Positions 54,842-64,000 of a stretch of 64,000 bases of DNA are shown here, one piece after another. This DNA is from UBA2705 sp963977125 (GTDB lineage: Bacteria > Pseudomonadota > Alphaproteobacteria > Micavibrionales > Micavibrionaceae): positions 62,001 through 126,000 of the forward strand of contig CAXBNJ010000005.1 of assembly GCA_963977125.1 (NCBI GenBank), in the 5' to 3' direction. The notes beneath the pieces are model-generated. The model did not search any database. It worked only from the letters and a program-made list of their open reading frames with translations, and had not been told where the DNA came from. Made by a program: the position numbers and the translations under genes. Position 1 is the first letter of the stretch; each line of letters opens with the position of its first letter.

Positions 54842-55744
54842 ATGACTTCTATTCTTCTTCTCGATGGCGGTATGGGGCAAGAACTCATTAAACGCTCTAA
54901 AGCTCCGATTACGCCTCTATGGTCATCGCAAGTCATGCTCAACCAAGCTGAACTGGTGGAAGAGCTGCATAAAGACTATATAAACGCTGGCGCGCAAGTT
55001 ATTACTTTGAACACATATACCGCGACCCCCGGGCGTTTAAAGCGTGATGCTGATGTCAGTTTGTTAAAACCCTTACATCAAGCCGCCATCGGCGCCGCTG
55101 AACGCGCAACGCGCCAATCAGACAATAAAAATATTCGTATCGCCGCCTGCCTGCCGCCTTTAATGGCCAGTTATATCGCCGATGCCGCCCCTGAGTATCA
55201 AGAATGCTTGGAGCAATATGCGCAAATTGTCGAGTTACAAAATGCCGCGGCTGATTTATTTATTTGCGAGACCATGTCAAACATCAAAGAAGCCCAAGCC
55301 GCCGTCACGGCTGCAAAGCCGACAGGCAAAGAAATCTGGGTGAGCTTCGTATTGGATGAGAGCAAGCAAACATTACGCTCAGGGGAAAGCCTGCATTCAG
55401 CCATAGAGGCCATGCAAAAATTAGGCGTTGAGGCCCTATTGCTCAATTGCGGGTCACCAGAAACCATTGACCGCGCCATGCCAGAGCTGATCAAGAGCTT
55501 CAAATGCACCGGCGCCTATGCCAATTTTTTCACAAGCGTTGAAGCATTAGAAGCCGGCGGTACAGTGGAGTGCTTAACAGAAAGAGAAGATATGTCTGCG
55601 CTGCGTTATACGCGCTATGGCTTACAATGGGCCGAAGCTGGGGCACGTATCCTTGGTGGCTGCTGCGGCGTTGATCCACAGCATATACACGACCTGCATG
55701 ACGCCCTTATTAAAGCCGGTCACGAAATCACCTATAAAATTTAG
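54842..55744 (+). CDS. mmuM: Homocysteine S-methyltransferase family protein
   Basis: This family moves a methyl group from S-methylmethionine or a related donor to homocysteine, making methionine. The 300-aa product has the start ILLLDGGMGQELIKRSKAP and the zinc-binding cysteines in LLLNCGSPE and GGCCGVDPQHI near the C-terminus (the C...CC pattern). Length is normal. AAGGC lies nine bases before ATG 54842. It is monocistronic, ended by a hairpin at 55757. Donor specificity cannot be told from sequence. Confidence 0.88.
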   Translation: MTSILLLDGGMGQELIKRSKAPITPLWSSQVMLNQAELVEELHKDYINAGAQVITLNTYTATPGRLKRDADVSLLKPLHQAAIGAAERATRQSDNKNIRIAACLPPLMASYIADAAPEYQECLEQYAQIVELQNAAADLFICETMSNIKEAQAAVTAAKPTGKEIWVSFVLDESKQTLRSGESLHSAIEAMQKLGVEALLLNCGSPETIDRAMPELIKSFKCTGAYANFFTSVEALEAGGTVECLTEREDMSALRYTRYGLQWAEAGARILGGCCGVDPQHIHDLHDALIKAGHEITYKI

Positions 55745-55756
55745 AGCTTTAATAGC

Positions 55757-55788
55757 AATATAGCCCCAACATGCATTGGGGCTATATT
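55757..55788. terminator. Long hairpin between mmuM and valS (likely bidirectional terminator)
   Basis: AATATAGCCCCAA (55757-55769) pairs perfectly with TTGGGGCTATATT (55776-55788) around a CATGCA loop: 13 pairs. T-runs on either side are short. It lies between two converging genes. Confidence 0.75.
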
Positions 55789-55817
55789 TAATTCTGATCG
55801 GCTTAGCAAAGCGCTCT

Positions 55818-58328
55818 TTAGCTCTCTGCTTCCATGACCACAATTTCATAAGCAGTTTCTTCGGCATCATTCGCGGTTTCGATGTGCAATGCTTTAGCAC
55901 GCGCCGCTGATAAGAGAGACATTTCAATGTCAGGCATTAAATCCTTCATCGCCATATCTGCGCCATTAAGCGTGATTGTGACCGATTCAAGCAAAGCACC
56001 CGCGCCAATTTGCTGCTCAGAGCGCAAACGACGCACGCCAGCCAATGTTTTAAGCACATAGCTCATATCACCGCCTATATCATGCGCAATGATTGCTGCG
56101 TCAGCCTTAGGCCATGGGGAGACATGCAAAGAGACATGATCTTCACCAAATTTATTGGCTTGCTGATAAATCTCTTCCGTGACAAATGGCGTGAATGGCG
56201 CGAATAGGCCAAGCAACATACGAACCGAGTCAAACAAAGTCGCTTGCGCTGATAGGCGTGCCGCATCATCCCACGCATAATCATCCCAGAAACGCGCTTT
56301 CACAAGCTCAAGATAATTATCGCAGAATGTACCCCAGAAAAACTTATGAAGCTTTTCCTTCGCGCTGGCATAATCAAAGCCATCAAAGGCTGTGGTCATT
56401 TCAGCCGTAAGCTGATGCAATTGCGTTAGCAACCAACGGTCTTCTAACGCGCGATCTTCAAATTTCGGGAAGCTTGCAGGATCAACATCTTTGTCCATAT
56501 ACATGAACGCCATGCGCGCCACATTCCAAAGCTTCACAACAACCTTACGGCCATCTTTCACTTCTTTTTCATGGTAGCGTAAATCTTGACCAAGCTGGCT
56601 GTTCCCCGCCCAATAACGCAATGCATCTGCACCATATTTAGAAATAACGCTACCTGGGTCATAACGGTTATAGCCATTGGCATCTGTGAATTTATCAAGA
56701 TCACGCTTAGACACTTTTTTGCCTTGTTCATTCAAGCCCCAGCCTGAAATCATAACATTTTTCCATGGCAAGCTATCGGTGTGATACTCAGATTTAATCA
56801 AAGTGTAAAACAGCCACGTACGGATAATTTCAAACGCCTGCACGCGCAGATCCATCGGATAAATATCCATAGAACCTTTAACGCCCTCACGCCCAGCCCA
56901 GTTTGCATTGATAAGCGGTGACATAGAAGAGGTCATCCATGTTTCCATGACATCCGTTTCCGGAACAATAGTCATGCCTGCATATTTTTCCTGTGCCCAT
57001 TTTGGTGGTTGGCTCTCCAATGGATCAAGCGGTAAATCAGCCTCGTCAGCCAAAATCACATCGCCTGTTTCTTGAACATACCAAATCGGGAATGGCACGC
57101 CGTAAAAACGCTGGCGCGAGATATTCCAGTTATATTTTAAGCCGTCAATCCAATGCTCAAGGCGGACTTTCATCCAATCAGGGAACCATTCAAGTTCATT
57201 CATGCGCGCTCTAAAGCGCTCTTTATGGTCAAGAACATTGATAAACCACTGCGGGGCCATAACAAATTCAACAGGCTGTTCAGAGCGTTCACCAACCGTG
57301 ACATTTTGTACAATTTTTTGCTCAGCGCGAATAAGATCAGCTTCTTTCAAATCATTCACTATATTTGCGCGAGCATTAATCGCATCAAGGCCAGCATATT
57401 TGCCCGCCGCCTCAGTCATTTTACCATCTGGCCCCATAATGATACGAGTATCAAGCTTATCTTCTTTCCATTTTTTAACGTCTTCACCGTCACCAAAAGT
57501 ACAAACCTGCATTAAGCCTGTGCCAAATTCCACGTCAACGTCTTCGGATGTTTTGATCGGCACTTCGCGGCCATCTGACAAGGGCACCTTCGCCATTTTA
57601 TCGACCAAATGCTTATAACGCGCATCATCAGGGTTACAATACATCGCCACACAAGCAGGAATAAGCTCTGGGCGCGTGGTTGAAATAATCAGCTCTTCGC
57701 CCCCTGGGCCTTCAAAAGCGATATCATACATTTTGCCTTTACGCTCAATGGTTTCGCAATCCGCCTGCGCCAGCGCTGTTTCAAAATGCGTATCCCACTG
57801 TACAGGTTCGTCAGAGCGATAAATTAGGCCTTTTTCATACAAATCTAAGAATGATTTTTGCGCCGTATGGCGTGAGCGATCATCAATTGTTGAATAACGC
57901 ATTGACCAATCAACCGAAAGACCAAGCGAGCGCCAAAGTTCTTCATAAGTCTTTGCGCCTTTTTGCGTTTCATCAATGCAAAGCTGACGGAAATCAGAGC
58001 GGCTGATTTTCTTCTTATTTACTTTATATTTTTGTTCAACATAACGCTCTGTAGGCAGGCCATTATCATCAAAGCCCATCGGGTAAAAAATATTAAAGCC
58101 AAGCATACGCTTGTAACGAATGATAATTTCAGCTTGGGTGTAAGACATAGCATGTCCAACATGTAAATGCGCGGCAGACACATAAGGCGGCGGCGTATCA
58201 ACGGAAAAAAGCGGTTTTTTCGAATTGGGATCATAATCATGAATAGCTGCATCATCCCATAATTTGCGGCATTTGCCTTCTAATTCTGAATTTTCAAAAC
58301 CTTTTTCAAGCTCAGGAAACTGTACCAT
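55818..58328 (-). CDS. valS: Valyl-tRNA synthetase, archaeal/rickettsial type
   Basis: ValS charges tRNA(Val) with valine. The 836-aa product has HVGHAMSYTQAEII (HIGH motif, about 54-67) and GKKVSKRDLDKF (KMSKS motif, altered to KVSKR), plus the editing domain and the anticodon-binding domain at the C-terminus. The segment YKRMLGFNIFYPMGFDDNGL, just after HIGH, differs from the usual bacterial form (which has TDHAG at this point). It matches the archaeal-type enzyme known from Rickettsia. The C-terminal coiled coil of the common bacterial form is absent. No second valS is seen in the window. Start ATG 58328 follows TTGGG. Confidence 0.93.
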   Translation of the reverse strand: MVQFPELEKGFENSELEGKCRKLWDDAAIHDYDPNSKKPLFSVDTPPPYVSAAHLHVGHAMSYTQAEIIIRYKRMLGFNIFYPMGFDDNGLPTERYVEQKYKVNKKKISRSDFRQLCIDETQKGAKTYEELWRSLGLSVDWSMRYSTIDDRSRHTAQKSFLDLYEKGLIYRSDEPVQWDTHFETALAQADCETIERKGKMYDIAFEGPGGEELIISTTRPELIPACVAMYCNPDDARYKHLVDKMAKVPLSDGREVPIKTSEDVDVEFGTGLMQVCTFGDGEDVKKWKEDKLDTRIIMGPDGKMTEAAGKYAGLDAINARANIVNDLKEADLIRAEQKIVQNVTVGERSEQPVEFVMAPQWFINVLDHKERFRARMNELEWFPDWMKVRLEHWIDGLKYNWNISRQRFYGVPFPIWYVQETGDVILADEADLPLDPLESQPPKWAQEKYAGMTIVPETDVMETWMTSSMSPLINANWAGREGVKGSMDIYPMDLRVQAFEIIRTWLFYTLIKSEYHTDSLPWKNVMISGWGLNEQGKKVSKRDLDKFTDANGYNRYDPGSVISKYGADALRYWAGNSQLGQDLRYHEKEVKDGRKVVVKLWNVARMAFMYMDKDVDPASFPKFEDRALEDRWLLTQLHQLTAEMTTAFDGFDYASAKEKLHKFFWGTFCDNYLELVKARFWDDYAWDDAARLSAQATLFDSVRMLLGLFAPFTPFVTEEIYQQANKFGEDHVSLHVSPWPKADAAIIAHDIGGDMSYVLKTLAGVRRLRSEQQIGAGALLESVTITLNGADMAMKDLMPDIEMSLLSAARAKALHIETANDAEETAYEIVVMEAES

Positions 58329-58534
58329 TTTAGACCCAATTCTTTATATATATGTGTTTATGTATGTGTGTAGGCAAAGCGACGTGTACGAAACGCGCAA
58401 CGTAAACAGAGTATAGTGCTTATACTACGAATTCAAGAAAGATCAACGCTTAACACACGTGATAACGATGAGATATTTGATATGGTTATTATATCTTTTG
58501 TTTAGATTTTGCTTAGCTTTTGTTGCAGGGCGAG

Positions 58535-59209
58535 CTAATCAAGCATCTTGAAAATACCGTCTTGATAAAATGTTTCCCCCCATAAAGGGTGATTAAACTT
58601 CAAAATATAGCGAAACATCCCCTTGCCTAAGTCGCGATGCTCAGCAAATAAAGCCCCTGGCGTGAACATAAGAGGAATAGGGATGTTAAAATGCTTAAAC
58701 CGTAAAACATAAACGCAGCTAGAGAAATACAGACTTTTGCCTTCCGTCCAGACATTCATCTTTGTCGCCAAGCGCCTTTCTCCCTCTGCACCAACAGCAT
58801 CGATAAAACCTAGCTTGGAATCCATAGCCTTTGAAGTCTGGACAAGCTGTTCATACCCATCAGAATAGGTGAATAATCGGTGCCAACATCGAAGATCATT
58901 TGAAGTCGGTGCAACGCGTACTGTTATTTTAACATTTTCACCCCGCTTGAAAACCAACGGTGCTCCGAATATTTTTGCCAAATATGCAAAGACACCGCCA
59001 ATTCTTGAACGTCGAACAAGCCCACGCCCTTCAAATATGACGGGAGTAGATGAAGTGAGAAGCCTATCCATGCGTGCTCTAATTGGAGGGTAGACATTAG
59101 CCCAGTCACCCTTAACTTGTGAGCGAAAATCTTTGCTTGAAAACAATAGCTTTTCGCTGCTTACCTTCGTCGTATTATGTTTTGTATCAGCTATTACAAT
59201 ATCAGACAT
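58535..59209 (-). CDS. DUF4166 domain protein
   Basis: DUF4166 proteins are small soluble proteins of unknown function, sometimes encoded or fused beside short-chain reductases. The 224-aa product has the family body: GRGLVRRSRIGGVFAYLAKI, PLVFKRGENVKITVRV, CWHRLFTY, a long middle, and MFTPGALFAEHRDLGKGMFR followed by HPLWGETFYQDGIF. Start ATG overlaps the stop of the preceding gene (TAATG), so the two are co-translated. No signal peptide is seen. Confidence 0.78.
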   Translation of the reverse strand: MSDIVIADTKHNTTKVSSEKLLFSSKDFRSQVKGDWANVYPPIRARMDRLLTSSTPVIFEGRGLVRRSRIGGVFAYLAKIFGAPLVFKRGENVKITVRVAPTSNDLRCWHRLFTYSDGYEQLVQTSKAMDSKLGFIDAVGAEGERRLATKMNVWTEGKSLYFSSCVYVLRFKHFNIPIPLMFTPGALFAEHRDLGKGMFRYILKFNHPLWGETFYQDGIFKMLD

Positions 59210-60144
59210 TATAGATTGCCCTCCGGTGGCACAGTCAAAACTTCATTGATGAAATACTCAACACCTTTTTTAACCGCAAAACGCTCAAGCGGCTGGTAAT
59301 ACCAAAGAGGGTCTAAATTCCGATCAAACGATACACTCAAAGTCACTTTTGTCTGGTTCTCACCAACAGCTTCAAAAGAAAACTCTGTCCCATGTAGCTT
59401 CATATAGCCCGATATATAGCTGCTATCTTTTATTGTGGTTTTAATACGATTTCTATCGACATCTTTAAAAACAACATTGAGGCTACCCACCTTCGTGTTT
59501 GTTACGAACCATCGGTGATATACAAAGTCATATTTACGCACTTCACCTTCATTTAATTGGGCGGTTCCAACATAAGTAGGCATTGGGAATACAGATAATA
59601 TCCAATGCCTCTTACCGTTAAATTCTATTGGTTTCTGTAATTTATCCCTGAGCGTGTCTACGTCTATATTTACGACTTGGCTATAGCTCACCTCATTGTA
59701 GCGATTAAAGGTTAAATCAGGCGTCGTCCCTTCCAATGATGCTAAGAATATAATTATGGGCAGTACGTAGGATTTGGGCGAGCGATTGCCAAAGCAGTTC
59801 CATATATAGGCCGTGATAAAAGCAAGAACGACGACAATGAGGAAAAGTGGCAGCGCCATTATTAAGCAAACATAACCTTCCATGAGAAATATGGATGACG
59901 CCAGAATAATAATCAGACACGATCTAAAATTGTTCCAAAATCGTCGCCCCCATGTCTGTGCGGGTTTATATGGCGTTAAGTAATATAAAGCTAAAGACAG
60001 CACATAAGGAACAGCTATATACAATAATCCCGTGTGAAACTTTCCCTCATGCATGAGGAAGCGTGCAGACAACACAAAAAAACCGATAAGCGTCGCCGAG
60101 ACAACCCAGAATGTAGCCGTATCATTCTTTTTTAATATGCGCAT
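59209..60144 (-). CDS. Membrane protein with a C-terminal SRPBCC-like domain
   Basis: Not assigned to a named family. The 311-aa product has five or six hydrophobic segments in the first 150 residues. A soluble part (about 165-310) follows, whose beta-strand pattern and spacing (for example VVNIDVDTLRDKLQKPI and VGENQTKVTLSVSFDRN) resemble the START/SRPBCC fold used to bind lipids or other hydrophobic ligands. RBS AGGGAG precedes ATG 60144. It is translated with the DUF4166 gene, so the two likely share a role at the membrane. Confidence 0.65.
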   Translation of the reverse strand: MRILKKNDTATFWVVSATLIGFFVLSARFLMHEGKFHTGLLYIAVPYVLSLALYYLTPYKPAQTWGRRFWNNFRSCLIIILASSIFLMEGYVCLIMALPLFLIVVVLAFITAYIWNCFGNRSPKSYVLPIIIFLASLEGTTPDLTFNRYNEVSYSQVVNIDVDTLRDKLQKPIEFNGKRHWILSVFPMPTYVGTAQLNEGEVRKYDFVYHRWFVTNTKVGSLNVVFKDVDRNRIKTTIKDSSYISGYMKLHGTEFSFEAVGENQTKVTLSVSFDRNLDPLWYYQPLERFAVKKGVEYFINEVLTVPPEGNL

Positions 60145-60300
60145 AGCGCTCCCTCAGAATTTCAAGCCTATATAAAGCTCGCCAATTTATAAAAAAGAAG
60201 AACCTATAGTTTAAACAAGATACAGATTTTATACTGCTTATTCAAGAGAGATTACAGGCTAAAGGTGGTGTATATGTACATGCTGTTCGATACAACTCCA

Positions 60301-63300
60301 TCACTGGAACGTCGTCACACTCACGGTATCGATACCGACATCGTTAAACGCGCCATTAGGCCATGTGCCGACGTCACGGCCATCAACCACCATCAGCAGT
60401 TCAACCATGCCGCCAGTTTGAATATTGGTGACCGTCCAAGCTTCCCAATCAGCGTTTGAGTTTTGGCCGAAAGTTTCAACGAGAACCCAATCTTGTGCGC
60501 CATCGCCTTGATTACGTTTATACAAGCTCAATGTCGTGCCATTTTCTGCTGGTATACGCATATTAACAAAGAGTGAGAGCTCTAAGCCATTTGTCGCGTC
60601 ATAGGCTTGGGGGAATTGTAGGTAATATCTGAAATGGTCAATAACCCCGTTATCAGAGCCACCCGAGCCTTCCGTATAAATATAATGCGAGCCGCCTTGC
60701 GCCGATAACGGCCCTGTTGTTGAGCCATTACTCGGCGTTGTGCTGTTATGCCTAACCCAGCGCCCTTGGCTACTTGTCGTTGTCGCAAGAGCCCCAAAAG
60801 CGCCATTGGGGAAAGCGGGGTTGCCGCCATTAATTTGATCAAGGCGTGGTGACATTGTGAAACCTTCATCATTACTATCAAAATTATAACTTGTTTGAAC
60901 GGGCGCGAGGACCGAGAAGTTAAGCTCTCCAGATGATAGACCGCCATAAGCATTGCCGAAAAGATCTTCAATCACGCCCGAGGCTATTGTAACATCATAA
61001 TCTGTACCAATCTCGAAATCGGTTGTCGGGTTAATGGTTAGCACCATGCCGCTGATGTTGATTTGTGGGTCCGTAATCGCGATTACTCGACTATCTGATC
61101 CATCATTACTATCCGTGATCAGAATATTACCCGTGCCAGCCTGAATATCTTCATCAAAGCTAAGAACAATATTCGCGGCTAACGCTATGCCTGTTTGGTT
61201 ATCCGTGGGCGCGCGAGTGATAAGGGCTGGTGGCGTTGCGTCATTGGCGGTTGTAAAGCTCAGTTCCGTTGTCGCAATGCCTATAAAGTCATTACCCGCG
61301 AGATCTTCAACAACGCCCGCCGCAAAGGTCACTTCATAATCGCTCGACAAATCAAGCGGCCCAATGGGGTTGATGGTTAATGTATTCGTCGCAATAGTAA
61401 TCCGCGCATCACCAACAGGAATAAGTACTGTGCTTGAGCCATCGGTTGTGTCCGTTATCGTAATATTACCAATGCCAGCTTGAATATTTTCATTAAAATT
61501 CAACACAATATTGCCAGAAGGGGAAAATAAGGGATCATCATCAACAGGGCTTGTACTCGACAGGCTTGGCGCGGTTTGATCATTAATCGCTAAAATAGTA
61601 TCAGTAAACGCCGTAATCGCAGCAAGACCATTGCTTGCCCCCGTGATGGCGCCGCCATTCAGGTCAAGATTTTCAATGGTCAGCGAAGCTGAGCCAACGT
61701 CACCGGCCACAAAACTATAGCGGAAAACAGGCTGCGTTGGGCTACTCGCCGCTGCATTATAAATAAATGTCCGCGCGTTCACACCAACAAGGCCTGTGAT
61801 TTGCGGCGCCCCTGTAATCGTCACCGCCTTGGTGAAGGTTAATCGTATATCTGCAGTGTTACCGGCAAATTGTGGGCCCGAGATAAGCGCAGGCAGCGCT
61901 TTTACAAAAGGCGCAGCCGATGCAATTAATGGCGGATCGGGGTTGGTTAAGTCAAGATTAGTAAAGGCGGCTTCTTGCCGCGCTTCTAATGGCGCACCAG
62001 CCAATAAAGATGTCGTGCCCGAAGCAATAGCCAGATTAACAATATCAGCCTGAGCCCCCGCCAGAACAGCCGCGCCAATGGCCGGCACAACATTAACCGC
62101 CCCAGAGCGTATTTGCACCGTGGTGTTTGTACCGTCATCACTGACATCAATATCAGTACCAAGCAAGTTCACAACCCCACCAGGGACATTCACAATGCTA
62201 ATACCGCCAGAGCCTGATATGAACTGTACAAAGCCGCCATTAGTCGCCGTAACGCTCAAGGTCGTATTGTTAAATTCTAAAACCACATCCCCCACGCCTG
62301 ATGCGGATATATTGGCAATCGCGCCATTGTCAAAATTCAAAATCGCAAAATCGCCATTAGGGATAGTAATCGCTGTATTGAACGGCAAGTTAACTGACGC
62401 GGCGGTAAGCGTACCACCAACATCAAAAGGCAAGCCTGTGCTCAAAGCGTTAAATTGCGCGGTAACGATGCTTGGGGTGTTATCTTCTTTTAAGCGCTCC
62501 TCAACACGAATGCGGTTTTCGCGGCGGATTTTTTCAAATATACGATCGCGAACAGAGGCACTGCCAGAGGCCGTTTCAAGGTCAGCCAAAGCGATATTGG
62601 GTTTATCCGTATCATATAGCGGCATAGTATATTGCAGCGCAAATTCAATGCCATCTCGGCCACCATTTTCTTCGATTACAGCGCCTTTAACGGTCAGGCG
62701 ATCAAGCAGCGTATATTCTGCGCGCAGCTCCATACCGCGAATGTCATCATCCGTCTCTTTAAAATATTGATAGCCTTTCCCAAAGACACTCAAATTCTGT
62801 AATGCTGGTGGGCTATAACCTATTTCAACATCAAAGCCTTCTAATGCGCGCTCTTCATATTGGTTCCCCGCATCATCACGGCGGCTATCTTTGTAATCAG
62901 AGAGCGGCAAATAGTAGTTTGTCGCAAAATCTAAATAGCGCGCCTTCGCATCAAAACCGATGCCGAGACGAGAATGGTTATAGGGCCATTGATGATCAAG
63001 GAAGAGGCTACCGCCAAATAGATATTTTTCATTATGTGTAAGGTGACGATACGCTACCCCTAAATTTAAGGTGTGCCGCGCCACATCATCGTCGATATCA
63101 ACGCTTTGTTCATTGAGAATGCCGCTACCTTGTAAAAATATATTATGGCGCAGATCAGCAGATTGATAGACAGGCTGCGTCATCAAAACACTGAAATAAG
63201 CGTCTTCATAATCATTTAGAGTATATTCAAGCTCCAAGTTTCGCAGCGCATAGAGATCACTACGCCGCGCAGCAGATAAGCCCGCATCGATAAAACTCCG

Positions 63301-64000
63301 TGCGCCAGAGAGTATTAATTTATCAACCTCATCTTTAATGATAATAACTTTACCATCGCCCTCACCGCTAATTTCTGCGACAACCCCCGCTATAATATTA
63401 TCTAATGTTGTATGTGCCGCCGCTTCCAGATTCTCAGTAACGTGCTGAACAAAGCCCTTCGCTGAGCCTGTGCTCTCAGATAAGGCGCGCGTTATATTAA
63501 GCTGTTCAGCCAAAAACCCTGATAAATATGTTTCCCCAGCCGCTTCAAAGGCTGAGCGCCCTAGAGCCAATAGATTTTCACGGGTAGACTCTGCACTCTC
63601 CCCTGCATTAACGCCTCGTCCAATATTCTGCAAGGCTTGCACAAAATTATTCCGCGCGGCGCTATAAGCGGCTTTAGCTGCCTGTGCTTGTGGCGTATCA
63701 ATTGGCGCAGAGGCAAGGGAAAAGCTCTCCCCATAGTCTTTGATGTTTTGGTGATATGTGGCTTTTTCTTCAACAATAGAGCCCTTAAAACGAGCATCGA
63801 ATTTAGGCGCATCTGGCCTTTGATAAGACGATAAAAGCTGAGCGCTTAACCCTTTAGGGCGCGAAGCCGCACTGGCTGGTAATGCAGATAATGCCGCTAA
63901 TGTTTTCACTCTGTCTGGCGGCGCATATTCTGTATCGCTCAAAACAAGTAATTGACGATGAGAAATCACACATTGTGTGTCACGCACCTTCAAATAAGCG
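60301..64000 (-). CDS. Intimin/invasin-like inverse autotransporter adhesin (5' end outside window)
   Basis: At least 1230 residues are visible and the frame stays open to the window end, so the true start and signal peptide are missing. Residues about 20-245 are helical and Ala-rich. About 250-465 form a beta-barrel of the inverse-autotransporter type (alternating strands such as LRNLELEYTLNDYEDAYFSV, HQWPYNHSRLGIGFDAKARY). About 520-640 look like a FecR-type beta domain (GTDIDVSDDGTNTTVQIRSG). Then come about three Ig-like or SbsA-like domains with the repeat ANIVLSFDEDIQAGTGNI, and a C-terminal jelly-roll-like domain (about 1075-1230, MAM- or lectin-like). Barrel first and passenger last is the layout of intimin and invasin. 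It is likely a surface adhesin. It is transcribed toward the SRPBCC gene with 156 bases between. Confidence 0.85.
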   Translation of the reverse strand, partial: AYLKVRDTQCVISHRQLLVLSDTEYAPPDRVKTLAALSALPASAASRPKGLSAQLLSSYQRPDAPKFDARFKGSIVEEKATYHQNIKDYGESFSLASAPIDTPQAQAAKAAYSAARNNFVQALQNIGRGVNAGESAESTRENLLALGRSAFEAAGETYLSGFLAEQLNITRALSESTGSAKGFVQHVTENLEAAAHTTLDNIIAGVVAEISGEGDGKVIIIKDEVDKLILSGARSFIDAGLSAARRSDLYALRNLELEYTLNDYEDAYFSVLMTQPVYQSADLRHNIFLQGSGILNEQSVDIDDDVARHTLNLGVAYRHLTHNEKYLFGGSLFLDHQWPYNHSRLGIGFDAKARYLDFATNYYLPLSDYKDSRRDDAGNQYEERALEGFDVEIGYSPPALQNLSVFGKGYQYFKETDDDIRGMELRAEYTLLDRLTVKGAVIEENGGRDGIEFALQYTMPLYDTDKPNIALADLETASGSASVRDRIFEKIRRENRIRVEERLKEDNTPSIVTAQFNALSTGLPFDVGGTLTAASVNLPFNTAITIPNGDFAILNFDNGAIANISASGVGDVVLEFNNTTLSVTATNGGFVQFISGSGGISIVNVPGGVVNLLGTDIDVSDDGTNTTVQIRSGAVNVVPAIGAAVLAGAQADIVNLAIASGTTSLLAGAPLEARQEAAFTNLDLTNPDPPLIASAAPFVKALPALISGPQFAGNTADIRLTFTKAVTITGAPQITGLVGVNARTFIYNAAASSPTQPVFRYSFVAGDVGSASLTIENLDLNGGAITGASNGLAAITAFTDTILAINDQTAPSLSSTSPVDDDPLFSPSGNIVLNFNENIQAGIGNITITDTTDGSSTVLIPVGDARITIATNTLTINPIGPLDLSSDYEVTFAAGVVEDLAGNDFIGIATTELSFTTANDATPPALITRAPTDNQTGIALAANIVLSFDEDIQAGTGNILITDSNDGSDSRVIAITDPQINISGMVLTINPTTDFEIGTDYDVTIASGVIEDLFGNAYGGLSSGELNFSVLAPVQTSYNFDSNDEGFTMSPRLDQINGGNPAFPNGAFGALATTTSSQGRWVRHNSTTPSNGSTTGPLSAQGGSHYIYTEGSGGSDNGVIDHFRYYLQFPQAYDATNGLELSLFVNMRIPAENGTTLSLYKRNQGDGAQDWVLVETFGQNSNADWEAWTVTNIQTGGMVELLMVVDGRDVGTWPNGAFNDVGIDTVSVTTFQ

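Noticed and set aside
62078..62770. 230-aa plus-strand open frame inside the adhesin gene
   Set aside because: It is antisense to the barrel and FecR-like region and is a low-complexity Ser/Pro/Thr reading of a repetitive gene.
1..64000. tRNA, rRNA, insertion sequences, prophage genes or integration sites
   Set aside because: Intergenic regions were read for tRNA-like arms (GGTTCGAATCC-type loops), transposase motifs and direct repeats at gene ends; none was convincing.

Overview
The window looks like chromosomal DNA of an alphaproteobacterium. The best indicators are a gcrA cell-cycle regulator, the acpS-lepB-rnc-era block with a DUF2062 gene in front, and a thrC / M16 peptidase / GNAT neighbourhood. 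Two further traits narrow it: a Dot/Icm-type (type IVB) secretion locus at the left edge and a valyl-tRNA synthetase of the archaeal/rickettsial kind. That mix suggests a host-associated or predatory lineage (Micavibrio-like or near the Rickettsiales/Holosporales), but this is inference; no rRNA gene is present to settle it. Base composition is moderately AT-rich and no phage, insertion sequence, CRISPR array, tRNA or rRNA was seen.

Left edge (1-10.5 kb). dotI-dotH-dotG (icmL-icmK-icmE) run leftwards and encode the core of a type IVB secretion channel; dotG runs off the window. Divergently, across a 379-bp intergenic region, lies a tight operon of five tandem paralogues of an unrecognised exported protein family (about 400-600 aa). 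Four carry a cysteine cluster right after the signal peptide, and all share conserved internal cysteines and a C-terminal block. A photolyase gene closes this operon. This array is the strongest candidate for an undescribed system.

10.5-23.4 kb. A PEP-CTERM-type acyltransferase, ABC-F ATPase Uup, aminopeptidase N and LemA are followed by an ECF sigma / anti-sigma pair. The pair is flanked by two small exported proteins with the same C-x6-C-x8-C-x6-C module and by a Lys/Glu repeat protein, probably one envelope-stress unit. Then come a DUF2235 hydrolase and a class III nucleotide cyclase.

23.5-33.5 kb. A single gene joins the three parts of the AmmeMemoRadiSam system (radical SAM, Memo, AMMECR1) and has a strong ribosome site and ATG at the internal junction. 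Membrane proteins, a one-domain voltage-gated channel with a TLEGW filter, gyrB and gcrA follow. The gcrA upstream region is rich in DnaA-box-like and GANTC motifs.

33.5-64 kb. Housekeeping genes: era, rnc, lepB, acpS, yqgE, an EAL protein, a RimB-RimK fusion, M16 and M32 peptidases, thrC, hisC, a FadE-like dehydrogenase, an FtsH with an enlarged and apparently duplicated periplasmic region, a homocysteine methyltransferase and valS. The right edge holds a DUF4166/SRPBCC pair and a large intimin-like inverse autotransporter that is cut by the window end.
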